From positions 14,617 to 78,616 of the forward strand of contig CBDCYN010000020.1 of the NCBI GenBank assembly GCA_965224205.1: a stretch of DNA of 64,000 nucleotides, in the 5' to 3' direction. Within the stretch, counting starts at the first letter, position 1; every line of letters begins with the position of its first letter. Below are positions 36,339-45,186 of the stretch, piece after piece. A program made the translations under genes and the position numbers. The notes beneath the pieces were generated by a model. It was not told where the DNA came from. It was given only the letters and a program-made list of their open reading frames with translations, and did not search any database. Origin of the DNA: CBDCYN01 sp965224205. Lineage in GTDB: Bacteria; Planctomycetota; Phycisphaerae; Phycisphaerales; Phycisphaeraceae.

Positions 36339-37835
36339 TTAACCGCCGCCCTTCTGTGACGGCAGCTTCGAGACCAGCCGCAGCGAAACGGTCAGGCCCT
36401 CGAGCTGGTAGTGGGGCCGCAGGAAGAACTTCGAGGTGTAGTACCCCGGGTTGCCGGGGACCTCTTCGACGACGACCTCGGCGGCAGCCAACGGGTACTT
36501 GGCCTTAGTCTCTTCGCCGGCGTTGGGATCGACCGTGACGTAATTCGTGATCCACTTGTTGAGCCAGTCCTGCATGTCCTTGCGCTCTTTGAACGAGCCA
36601 ATCTTGTCGCGCACGATGCACTTTAGGTAGTGGGCGAACCGGCAGGTCGAGAATAAGTACGGCAGCCGGGCGGCGAGGTTGGCGTTGGCGGTAGCATCCG
36701 GGTCGTCGTACTCGGCCGGCTTCTGGAGGGACTGGGCGCCGATGAAGACCGCGTAGTCGGTGTTCTTCCAGTGCGACAGGGGCATCAGGCCGTTCTTGGC
36801 CAGCTCCGCCTCACGGCGGTCGGTGATCGCGATCTCGGTGGGGCACTTCATATCCACGCCCCCGTCGTCGGTGGGGAAGGTGTGGCAGGGTAGGCCCTCG
36901 ACCATGCCCCCGCTTTCGACGCCGCGGATCCGGGTGCACCAGCCATAGAGCTTGAACGCCCGGTTGACGTTCGTGGCCATGGCGTACGCGGCGTTGGACC
37001 AGCAATATTTATTGTGGTCGGCGCCCTCGGTGTCTTCCTCGAAGTCGAACTCCTCGACGGGGTCGGTCTTCGAGCCGTAGGGCAGCCGCGCCAGGAACCG
37101 GGGCATGGCCAGGCCGATGTACCTCGAGTCCTCGGATTCCCGCAGGGACCGCCACGGGGCGTACTCGGGGGTCTGGAAGATCTTGGTCAGGTCGCGGGGG
37201 TCGCCTAGTTCCTGCCAGGAGTCCATGTTCATCAGCTGGGGCGCGGCCGAGGCGATGAACGGGGCGTGGGCGGCGGCGGCGATCTGGGCCATGCCGTTGA
37301 GGATCGCCACGTCCGGGGGGGTGTGGTCGAACGCGTAATCGCCCATGATGCACCCGTAGGGCTCGCCGCCGGGGGCGCCGTATTCTTCTTCGTAGAACTT
37401 CTTGAAGACTGGGCTCTGGTCCCAGGCGGTGCCCTTGTACTTCTTGAGGGTCTTGCCCAGCTCCTTCTTGGAGATGTTGAAGACCTTGATCTTGAGCATC
37501 TCGTCGGTTTCGGTGTTGTTGACGAGGTAGTGCAGGCCGCGCCACGAGCCCTCGAGGGCCTTGAAGTCTTCGTGGTGCATGATCAGGTTGATCTGCTCGG
37601 TGAGTTTTTTGTCGAGCTCGGCGATGATGGCCTCGATCGTCTTGACCGCGTCTTCGGAGACGACCCCGGTGTCGGCCAGGGCCTGGCCGGCGAGGGTGTT
37701 GACCGCCTCCTTGATCGATTCGCTCATCGCGTCGGACTTGGGTTTGAATTCTTTGGTGAGCAGAGATTCAAACGCAGACGGCTCGAACGTTTTGACCTCT
37801 GCCTGCGCCTGCTGTTCCGGATTCGCTTCTGCCAT
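36339..37835 (-). CDS. tssC: T6SS sheath large subunit TssC (VipB)
   Basis: A 498-residue protein of normal length. Diagnostic segments are LEGSWRGLHYLVNNTETDEMLK, YGCIMGDYAFDHTPPDVAIL, AAAHAPFIASAAPQLM, LAMPRFLARLPYG, FKLYGWCTRIRGVESGG and FSTCRFAHYLKCIVRDKIGS, with a terminal FFLRPHYQLEGLTVSLRLVS strand. It pairs with TssB to make the contractile sheath. Confidence 0.96.
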   Translation of the reverse strand: MAEANPEQQAQAEVKTFEPSAFESLLTKEFKPKSDAMSESIKEAVNTLAGQALADTGVVSEDAVKTIEAIIAELDKKLTEQINLIMHHEDFKALEGSWRGLHYLVNNTETDEMLKIKVFNISKKELGKTLKKYKGTAWDQSPVFKKFYEEEYGAPGGEPYGCIMGDYAFDHTPPDVAILNGMAQIAAAAHAPFIASAAPQLMNMDSWQELGDPRDLTKIFQTPEYAPWRSLRESEDSRYIGLAMPRFLARLPYGSKTDPVEEFDFEEDTEGADHNKYCWSNAAYAMATNVNRAFKLYGWCTRIRGVESGGMVEGLPCHTFPTDDGGVDMKCPTEIAITDRREAELAKNGLMPLSHWKNTDYAVFIGAQSLQKPAEYDDPDATANANLAARLPYLFSTCRFAHYLKCIVRDKIGSFKERKDMQDWLNKWITNYVTVDPNAGEETKAKYPLAAAEVVVEEVPGNPGYYTSKFFLRPHYQLEGLTVSLRLVSKLPSQKGGG

Positions 37836-37907
37836 GGGGTCTGTCCTCGCTTGCCTAGTGCGGGTTCAAAAGTATCGTGGTTGACGTCGTCCTCAATGCT
37901 CTGCGTG

Positions 37908-38417
37908 TTAGCCCTCTTCCTCAGCCGGCTTGGCCGCAGACGACAGGGCCTGCAACAGCGCCGGGTCCTGCAGCGCGTCGGCGATCAGTTTTTCGGCGCC
38001 GCTCTTGCCGTCCATCCACGTCAACAAGTTCGACAGCTGTGTCCGGGCGGTCAGCAGCTTGTTGAGCGAATCGACCTTCCGCGCCACCGCGGCTGGGGAG
38101 AAATCCTCCATCGACTCGAACGTGAGGTCGACCGACAGCTCGTCCTCGCCGGTGAGCGTGTTGGGCACGCGGAACGCGACGCGGGGCTTCATCGCCTTGA
38201 GGCGGTCGTCGAAGTTGTCGACGTCGATCTCGTCGCATTTTCGGTCCGAGACCGGCGGCAGCTCCTCGGCGGACTTGCCCGAGAGGTCGGCCATCACGCC
38301 CATCACGAACGGGAGGTTGACTTTTTTCTCTGCCCCGTAGAGCTCCACGTCGTACTCGATCTGCACGCGTGGGGCCCGGTTACGCTGGATAAATTTTTGG
38401 CTGCTGGCTCTAGCCAT
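37908..38417 (-). CDS. tssB: T6SS sheath small subunit TssB (VipA)
   Basis: A 169-residue protein. Three consecutive possible starts (TTG 38423, ATG 38420, ATG 38417) follow AGGAG; the last gives the best spacing (6 nt). It contains RAPRVQIEYDVELYGAEKKV, LPFVMGVMADLSG, DVDNFDDRLKAMKPRVAFRV and VDSLNKLLTARTQLSNLLTWMDG, all typical of TssB. It lies 72 nt upstream of tssC. Confidence 0.95.
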   Translation of the reverse strand: MARASSQKFIQRNRAPRVQIEYDVELYGAEKKVNLPFVMGVMADLSGKSAEELPPVSDRKCDEIDVDNFDDRLKAMKPRVAFRVPNTLTGEDELSVDLTFESMEDFSPAAVARKVDSLNKLLTARTQLSNLLTWMDGKSGAEKLIADALQDPALLQALSSAAKPAEEEG

Positions 38418-38749
38418 CATCAACTCCTGTGTTGGTCAACGGTCCTCAAAACCGTAGTACGAGGCATACGGGTCGATCGCACGGTTCAAAATAGAACAAT
38501 CGTTCTTGCCCGGCGGCGAGATGAGGTGGCGGCTACCTTCCGCAACGGTCGGCCGGCCTTGCCTCGCGCGTCGTGCATGGGATCCTCAATCGTAAACGTC
38601 CGCCCTAGCATTGATCGGTTTTCGGCCCAAAGGCACGTTGAATTCACCTTCAGGGCTGAGGTTATCACCCCCCCTGCCTGGCACCAGACAACGCGACCCG
38701 GGATCGACGCGTGTGTGTCGATGCGCCTTAATCGCCGCAGGACTGGAAG
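38418..38749. other. Gap between tssA and tssB
   Basis: About 330 bases with no gene. It holds a 6-bp perfect stem ATCGAC/GTCGAT around 38702-38721, next to the tssA stop, and no T-run. A separate promoter for tssB onwards is likely here but I cannot define it. Confidence 0.4.
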
Positions 38750-39823
38750 TTACTCGTCCTGCGCAGCACTGTCAACCCCACTGATGACCTCGATCTGCGC
38801 CACCGCGTCGGGCGATAAATCAGCGATAATCTCCATGAAATCCATCGTTACCAGCCTACGGGCCCGCTTCAAGATCACCGGGACCGGGCTTGAAGGCTCT
38901 TGGGTCTGATAATATTTAAAGATCTTGTCGATCGCGTTGAGCACGTCTTGGCGGGTGCGCACCTCGCCAGAAAGTGCAGCGGTCGGCGCGGCCTGCGGCG
39001 CCGACCCATTGGCCGTATCGACCCCGTCAACACCCCCTTCCGGGACGGCGTGGCCCCGCTTCTCGAGGGCCCTGGTCACGATCCCCGCGATCGCGTTGAG
39101 CAGTTTGATCAATCCGCTAAGGTCGGTGCCGTGACCAGCGCTAACTTTTTCGGTCAGGAACGATTCGATCGCGCGGATCTGCTCCACCGCCCGGGCGATG
39201 GCTTGGGCGTTGTGTGATAACGTTTCGAGCTGCGTATCCTCAAACGCCGCTTCGACGGTGCTCATCTGCACCGGGGGCGAATCCGGGTCTTCGGGGAGGG
39301 TTAATTCACCGCTAGCGACAAGGTAATTGTGGTATGAATACCGCCCCAGCTGCGGGGATTCGCACAGGTAGACCTCATGAAGGCGCCGCTGAACGCACGT
39401 AGGGTCTTCCGGGTTAGGGGGCTGACCCAAGGAATCGAGGATATTGATCCGCTCCGTGGGGTCGTTGTCGTCGTCGGGGTCGAGTTGGGGGTGGATCGTG
39501 TCCCAGTATCGCTCAAGCTGGCTGCGGAGCACCTCCAGAGCGTCGGCCAACCCCGGCAGCCCGTCGAGCTTCATCGCCGCCACGAGCAGGAACTTGTAGA
39601 CCCGCAGGTGTTTGCATTTTTTAACGAACTCGATGGACTCTTCTTTAAGCCGACGCCAGTCGGGGTCCTCCGCGGGCCGGATATGATCGCCGATCGCCGT
39701 TTCCTCCCGGCCTCTGGCGATCTCTTCGATCGCGAAATACGACGCGTCGTATTCCATGTTCGGCCCCGACGGCGCGTCCGGGGACACCTCAGACATTAAT
39801 TCATCTATCGGGATCGAACTCAC
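38750..39823 (-). CDS. tssA: T6SS protein TssA (ImpA N-terminal family)
   Basis: A 357-residue protein. The N-terminal ImpA domain shows SPDAPSGPNMEYDASYFAIEE, DPDWRRLKEESIEFVKKCKHLRVY and LLVAAMKLDGLPGLADALEVL, then ERYWDTIHPQLDPDDDNDP. The C-terminus has DVLNAIDKIFKYYQTQEPSS and PVILKRARRLVTMDFMEII, the short TssA type. TssA primes and caps sheath growth. It is the first gene of the T6SS block, 148 nt after the adhesin gene on the same strand. Confidence 0.93.
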   Translation of the reverse strand: MSSIPIDELMSEVSPDAPSGPNMEYDASYFAIEEIARGREETAIGDHIRPAEDPDWRRLKEESIEFVKKCKHLRVYKFLLVAAMKLDGLPGLADALEVLRSQLERYWDTIHPQLDPDDDNDPTERINILDSLGQPPNPEDPTCVQRRLHEVYLCESPQLGRYSYHNYLVASGELTLPEDPDSPPVQMSTVEAAFEDTQLETLSHNAQAIARAVEQIRAIESFLTEKVSAGHGTDLSGLIKLLNAIAGIVTRALEKRGHAVPEGGVDGVDTANGSAPQAAPTAALSGEVRTRQDVLNAIDKIFKYYQTQEPSSPVPVILKRARRLVTMDFMEIIADLSPDAVAQIEVISGVDSAAQDE

Positions 39824-39971
39824 TGGATCATCGCCCTTATTGCCCTGGATACCGTCAACACTTCACCACAGTCCCTCGCAGGCCAGTAACGCCAACCGGT
39901 CACTTCTTTATACGCACGAACACGCCCTATCTATCCGAACCGACCCAGTACGGGCCATCAAGAAGCCTGCG

Positions 39972-42900
39972 TTATCGGCCGGTCTCTAATAAGGCTCTAG
40001 CCCCGCCTAAAACGGGGACCCCCAGTGCCTGGATTTCCTCGGGCTGCTCTTCTTCCGGCACTGGGGGCTGGGGGTTTTCATCTTCCGCAGCCAGATCCGT
40101 GGGCCGGCCCTCGATCGCCTGGTCAAGCTGCTCCCACGACATCCCCGCCGGGGTGATCCCGCTTTGAGCGATCAAGATACTCTTGGCGATCCGCATCTCC
40201 TTGGGGGTGATCCCGATCAGGCGCAGCTGATCAAAAAGCTGCCTCAAGCCGTTGGCGTACGCCAATGCCTCGTTGGTCACAGCCGCGGACTCCAGGTAAT
40301 CGCGGAACTCCCAGGGATCCTCGAACGTGTACCCCGCGTCGGTGTAAGCCTCCAGGGCCTGGGCGAATGCCTGGCGGATCTTCTCGGTCTGCGGCTCGAG
40401 GATCGGCCGGCCTTCCTCGTCGAGAAGAGGGTTGCCCTCTTCATCGATCGCGGCTTGCCAATACAGGCCACTGTAAATCTGCAACGCCACCGTCGCGGCG
40501 CCGCTGTGGATCCGGGAGGTCGTCACCTCGTGGTCGCTGGCGTCGGCGTCGGAGGGCACGACGTCGACAATCACCTCCGCGCCGTCGAGCAGGGCCTCGA
40601 CCCGCTCTTCAGCCTCGGCGTCACGGGCGAAGATCCCCAGTTGCCGCAGTTTCTCCCTGGCGGTCTGGGCGATCAGCACCTCTTCCGAGACGTCTTCGCC
40701 CTCTTGGGTCGACGCCACCGACGCGATCGAGGTCGCGATGTTGACCAGCTCCCCGAGCTGGAAGTCGACGAAGAATGTGGGGTTGACGCCCACGGTGATG
40801 TCGTCGAGGCTCTGGGGCCGCCCCCTTAAATCATTCGTCGAGACGGTGGACCCGTTTTCTCTCTGGAAAATTGCCGGCAGGGTGATCCTCGCCCCCGGAT
40901 TGCCCTCGACTGAAAAAGTCGGGTCGTTGCCGGATCCAATGGAGAGGATGTTGGGATTCGCCGTCCCGGTATTAAGATTAATCCTGCTGCTCGATCCCAG
41001 GGCCACGAAATCTACGCCGTCGTCGACGATCGGGGCGGCCACCACCGGGGCGCCCTCACCCGCGTTAGGCAACAGGTTCCTGACCGGCTCCCGCAACCGG
41101 ATGATCAGCTGCCCCCCGCCGCCGCCGGTGACGTCGACGGTCAGGTTCCCTCGCGTGTTCAGGTCGCCTAGTACCGCGTCGCCGCCTTCGGTTTCGATCG
41201 TCAACGGCCCGTCGACCGTGAACTTCTCGTTGGGGCCCATGAAGAAATCCCCGCCATCGGTGAGGATCGTCACGCCCGTCGTCCCCGGGGTGTTGGTCGC
41301 GGTCGTGGGGTCGTCGCCGTTGATCGTCGCTACCGTTGGGACCGTGGCCCCGCGACCCGCTGCGCCGAGGATGATGTTGCCGCCGTCCGAGTTTAATGTG
41401 CTGTTGATCGTGATCACCCCGCTGGGGACTTCGGTATTCGTGCTGTTGTTGGTGTTGAACCCGCTATTGGCCTGAAGCGACAGGTTCCCGCCGCCGAGGG
41501 TGATATCGTTAACGGTTACATCACGGCCAGCGGCGATATCGAGCGACCGACCGCCCGTGCCCGTCACCGCCCCGCCGAGGGTGATATCGCCTTCTGAGCC
41601 CGTCGACATCAGCCCGGTATCGGCTTCGAGCATGATCTGAGCGGTGTTGAACCTCTGGCTGCCCGTGGTGGTGACCGTGCCGGTTTCAAGTGTACGCCGG
41701 TCGATCCCGGTATCCGGGTCCGGGTCGGGGGTAACCGTCGGGCCGTTGGTATCGCTGCTGAAAACCGTCGTGACCGTCAACCCCGCGTCGGGCGCTCCGC
41801 TATCGTCGAGGTCCGCGTTCTGGGTGGTGAGGCTGTTGAATGCGCTCGTGCCGCCAACGAGTTCCTCGAAACGGATCTCACTGCCGGTGTTCCCGGCCAC
41901 CGTTAGGTCTAGGTCTGAGGCGATCACGTCGGGGTCCGCGTCGATCGTGCCCTCGAACACCACGTGGTTATTGGCGCCCGCGGCCTCGGTGGTGACCGTG
42001 GGCGAACCGGACAGCAACACCGGCGACACGACGCGGATCGACGCGTCAACCGGCGTGGTCTCGTCGAGCCTCAGTCCGCTGTGCACCCCGCCGGCGGTCA
42101 GATCGGCGCCAAGCGTAATGCTCTGGTTCGCCCCATCGGCGGTCTCGATCAAGATCCCCCCAGCCGCGATTACCCCCAAAGACGAGTCCGCGATCACGAC
42201 GCCATCGCCGGCCACCGGACCCACTCCCGAAACCTGTCCGACAATCAGATCTGACCCGAAGATGCTCACGTCCGCCGCAGAGTCGATACTCCCGCCTTCT
42301 CGGATCACCACCCCCCCGCCATCGGTCCCGTCCGCGTCCGCATGAAGGGTAATGTTCACGTCGCTGGCATTGCCCGACTGGATCTCCGTCTGGATCAATG
42401 CCTCGACGATGATGTCGCCCGGGACGCTGATCATGATCGGGGCGTCTTCAGTCATCAGAGGAGTGTTGATCTCTAAGTCGCCGTCACCCTGGCCCTGCAA
42501 ACTGATCGTCCCCATCCCCACGAAACGTGTGGTCAGTCCCGTCTGGTTGACCCCAGGCCCCAGATCGAGCATGCCACCGGTCCCGCTGCGGGTATCGAGG
42601 GTGATCGCCCCACCGCTGGTGTCAAACGTCAGTTCATTGCCCGCTTCGATCGTGAGATCCCCGCCTAGACTGGTCGCGTCAGTCTCGAGCCCCGTGCGGA
42701 TCGTTGTCTGCCCGCCCGCCACCGGTGCGATCACGACGTTGTCCGTATCCAGATTCAGATCGTCGGCCCCGGGGCCGTTGTCGCTGGAACGGATCAGGAT
42801 GTCTCCGCCCGTCCCGCCGGCCACGCCGCTGTCGATCAGTGTGCTGGTCACGGTCAGCCCGCCAGCGCCGGTTTCATCAAGGGTGATCGCCCCACCGCTG

Positions 42901-45167
42901 GACGTCACGTTCCCGGCGACGGTCAGCGGTCCTCCACCGGCCTGCTCAAAGGTGATCGCTCCGCCCTGCGAGGTCAGACCCGCGACGGTCACCGCCGACA
43001 GGTGCGTGTTGGCAATCAACACGTCGCCGGTGCCTGAATTCGTGGCAGAGATTGACGTCGTCTCGGTATTCAGCGCCCCGCCGGCGCCGTTGTCGATCCC
43101 GTCTCTGGCGTTAAGCGTCACGTCCGGCGACTCCACGACCGCCGTGCCCTGTCCTTGGATCGCCCCCTGCGTGGCGTTGAGCGCTGCCGAGTCGAAGGCT
43201 TCCACGTCGACGTCAAACTGGATATCCCCGGAACCCACGGTCAGCACCAACTCGCCTTCCACGTCCGCCCCGACGCCCGGGCTCGACGTCAGCCCAATCA
43301 GCTCAAGGGTGTTGAGGTTCGTGATATCGGCGCCGCCGCCTGTGACCTCCAGGCTCATTGAGGCCGCGTCCGTCGTGAAAGTGCTTACCCCGACGTCACC
43401 CACCCCGGTCAACGCGGTGAGCCGGACGGTCTCCGCCACGGTCGTACCGCTGCCGGTAATCTGCCCACCCGGGGCGGTGAGCGTGAGCGTCCCCGTGCGG
43501 TTCATCCCGGTATCCCGGGCGGCGAGCGTGCCGTGGACCACGATGTCACCCGAGGTCGTCCCCGACGAGACGCTCACCGTGCTGCCCGTGGCGCTGGTCG
43601 CCAGCGTCGCCCCGGTGCCGATCGTCGCCCCACCAGCCCCGCTGTCCTCACCGGCGAGGACCGTGATCGCGTTGCCCGCGGTGACGGTCTGCCCATCGTT
43701 GACCGTGAATTCCGTCGTGGTCACGCTCAATGCCCCGCCAACGGTCGAGCTGTCCATCGACACGTTGTTCAGACCGCTATCGAGTGACGCGCCTCCGACC
43801 GTGTTGACCACGATCGAATCCGTCACGTTGAGGTTGCTTAGCGAGATACTTCCGCTTGTGCCATTGGCGGTCGCGGCGAGATTGCCCGCGGTTAACCCGG
43901 CGGTATTAGTGAGGGTATTGTTCACAGCGGTCACATCGAGCGTCCCGTCAACCGTCGACTGGCCTAGCGTCATGCTCCCGAGCGTGACCACTGTTGCGTC
44001 ACCGACCGTATCGAGGCTGATTTCTCCCGGCGACACCCCGAAATCATCGTTCGTGCTGCCGGGGTCGTTATCGTCGAGTTCAATCCCGCCGCCGGCGCCC
44101 CTGGCCGTCGCCGTAAAGCTGCCCGAGTCGATGTCCCCACTGTTGCGGATGGTCCCGGTCCCCGCGGTCACGTTGAGATGCCCGTCGACGTCCGAGGCGC
44201 CAATGAAATCGATCGCCCCGGCATTGACGATCGTGGCGTCGGCGCCGGTCTGTCCGTTGGGGCTATTGGTCGAGACTTCCAGCCCGCCCTGGATGTTTAA
44301 GCCATCGAGGTCGATAGCCGCGTTATTCTCCACGGTTCGGAATACGGCGTTACCGGTCACGAAGATCTCTTCGCCGACCCCCGTATCCACGTCATCCGTC
44401 AGGTTGCCCGTCGTCGTGAACACCGTCAGCGACCCGGTGACTGAAGAATCGTTGAGGGTCAACGCGGTCGCGTTCTCGATCGCTGCGTCCCCTCCGGTCG
44501 TGGTAACCGATAACGCCCCCGCTTGCGTCATGAACCGGCCCCCGGCGCCGTCGGAGTCGATCCCGGTCGCCGCGGTGAGGTTCACCAACGACCCGCCGAC
44601 CGAGCCCCCGCCCGTGATCGCCCCGCCCGAGGTCACGTCCGCCTGGTTCCCAGCCGAGACCGTTTCATCAATCGTCAGATCACCGCCCGCGTCGAGGACC
44701 ACGTTGTTCGCCACGGTCACCTGCTGATCGACCGTCGCCGCCCCGGTCGTGGTGAGGGTGAAATCATTAAGCGGCACCGCCCCGCCCACAGCCCCGCCCA
44801 AAGTGACCGAAGGCGAGTCCACCGTTAGGTTGTTGCTGGTGCCGCCCCCGCTGTCGACCGTCGAACCCAACGCCACCGAGGTGGTGCCCATGATTGTCGC
44901 GTCCGACCCGGTGACCTCGACCGCGTCGTTGAGCTGCACATCGGCAGCGGTGATGTTCGCAGCGATCTGGGTCGTGCCCGCCGCGTCCGTCGTGAGCGTG
45001 CCCAGAGCGTCCATCCCGCCGACCACACCACCCACGGGCCCGGTGAACACCGTGGTCGGGGCGTTGACCGTCAGGCTGTTGTTCACGCCCGAGGCGCTAT
45101 TGACCGCTGCCCCGAACGTCGCTTGGGTGGTTGCGTCGATCTGCACCGCCGAGCCGGTGAGGAGCAC
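39972..45167 (-). CDS. TpsA filamentous haemagglutinin-like adhesin, C-terminal part
   Basis: A 1731-residue frame from its first ATG; the frame is really open back to the G tract at 45221-45229 and continues the protein encoded at 45187-51513. It is built of repeated beta-helix strands rich in Gly, Thr, Val, Asp and Asn (patterns such as GSATVTTTGGDAAIENA and AGNLAATANGTSG). The last 330 residues differ and look globular or helical: REKLRQLGIFARDAEAEER, EKIRQAFAQALEAYTDAGY and RLIGITPKEMRIAKSILIAQ. No membrane anchor, Pro-rich toxin linker or CdiA-type nuclease tip is evident. It is followed by tssA. Confidence 0.82.
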   Translation of the reverse strand: MLLTGSAVQIDATTQATFGAAVNSASGVNNSLTVNAPTTVFTGPVGGVVGGMDALGTLTTDAAGTTQIAANITAADVQLNDAVEVTGSDATIMGTTSVALGSTVDSGGGTSNNLTVDSPSVTLGGAVGGAVPLNDFTLTTTGAATVDQQVTVANNVVLDAGGDLTIDETVSAGNQADVTSGGAITGGGSVGGSLVNLTAATGIDSDGAGGRFMTQAGALSVTTTGGDAAIENATALTLNDSSVTGSLTVFTTTGNLTDDVDTGVGEEIFVTGNAVFRTVENNAAIDLDGLNIQGGLEVSTNSPNGQTGADATIVNAGAIDFIGASDVDGHLNVTAGTGTIRNSGDIDSGSFTATARGAGGGIELDDNDPGSTNDDFGVSPGEISLDTVGDATVVTLGSMTLGQSTVDGTLDVTAVNNTLTNTAGLTAGNLAATANGTSGSISLSNLNVTDSIVVNTVGGASLDSGLNNVSMDSSTVGGALSVTTTEFTVNDGQTVTAGNAITVLAGEDSGAGGATIGTGATLATSATGSTVSVSSGTTSGDIVVHGTLAARDTGMNRTGTLTLTAPGGQITGSGTTVAETVRLTALTGVGDVGVSTFTTDAASMSLEVTGGGADITNLNTLELIGLTSSPGVGADVEGELVLTVGSGDIQFDVDVEAFDSAALNATQGAIQGQGTAVVESPDVTLNARDGIDNGAGGALNTETTSISATNSGTGDVLIANTHLSAVTVAGLTSQGGAITFEQAGGGPLTVAGNVTSSGGAITLDETGAGGLTVTSTLIDSGVAGGTGGDILIRSSDNGPGADDLNLDTDNVVIAPVAGGQTTIRTGLETDATSLGGDLTIEAGNELTFDTSGGAITLDTRSGTGGMLDLGPGVNQTGLTTRFVGMGTISLQGQGDGDLEINTPLMTEDAPIMISVPGDIIVEALIQTEIQSGNASDVNITLHADADGTDGGGVVIREGGSIDSAADVSIFGSDLIVGQVSGVGPVAGDGVVIADSSLGVIAAGGILIETADGANQSITLGADLTAGGVHSGLRLDETTPVDASIRVVSPVLLSGSPTVTTEAAGANNHVVFEGTIDADPDVIASDLDLTVAGNTGSEIRFEELVGGTSAFNSLTTQNADLDDSGAPDAGLTVTTVFSSDTNGPTVTPDPDPDTGIDRRTLETGTVTTTGSQRFNTAQIMLEADTGLMSTGSEGDITLGGAVTGTGGRSLDIAAGRDVTVNDITLGGGNLSLQANSGFNTNNSTNTEVPSGVITINSTLNSDGGNIILGAAGRGATVPTVATINGDDPTTATNTPGTTGVTILTDGGDFFMGPNEKFTVDGPLTIETEGGDAVLGDLNTRGNLTVDVTGGGGGQLIIRLREPVRNLLPNAGEGAPVVAAPIVDDGVDFVALGSSSRINLNTGTANPNILSIGSGNDPTFSVEGNPGARITLPAIFQRENGSTVSTNDLRGRPQSLDDITVGVNPTFFVDFQLGELVNIATSIASVASTQEGEDVSEEVLIAQTAREKLRQLGIFARDAEAEERVEALLDGAEVIVDVVPSDADASDHEVTTSRIHSGAATVALQIYSGLYWQAAIDEEGNPLLDEEGRPILEPQTEKIRQAFAQALEAYTDAGYTFEDPWEFRDYLESAAVTNEALAYANGLRQLFDQLRLIGITPKEMRIAKSILIAQSGITPAGMSWEQLDQAIEGRPTDLAAEDENPQPPVPEEEQPEEIQALGVPVLGGARALLETGR

Positions 45168-45186
45168 GTCATCGCCGAACTGAACG

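Noticed and set aside
37266..38909. 547-codon plus-strand frame across tssC, tssB and the start of tssA
   Set aside because: Antisense shadow of three confident T6SS genes; no ribosome site or recognisable domain.
42352..44727. 791-codon plus-strand frame, with several others between 40164 and 51747
   Set aside because: They lie antisense to the repetitive tpsA gene; composition is Pro/Ser/Val-rich with no domain, and they arise from the codon bias of the opposite strand.
39972..45167. CdiA-type contact-dependent toxin at the adhesin C-terminus
   Set aside because: No VENN-type motif, no nuclease tip and no small immunity gene downstream; the next gene is tssA.
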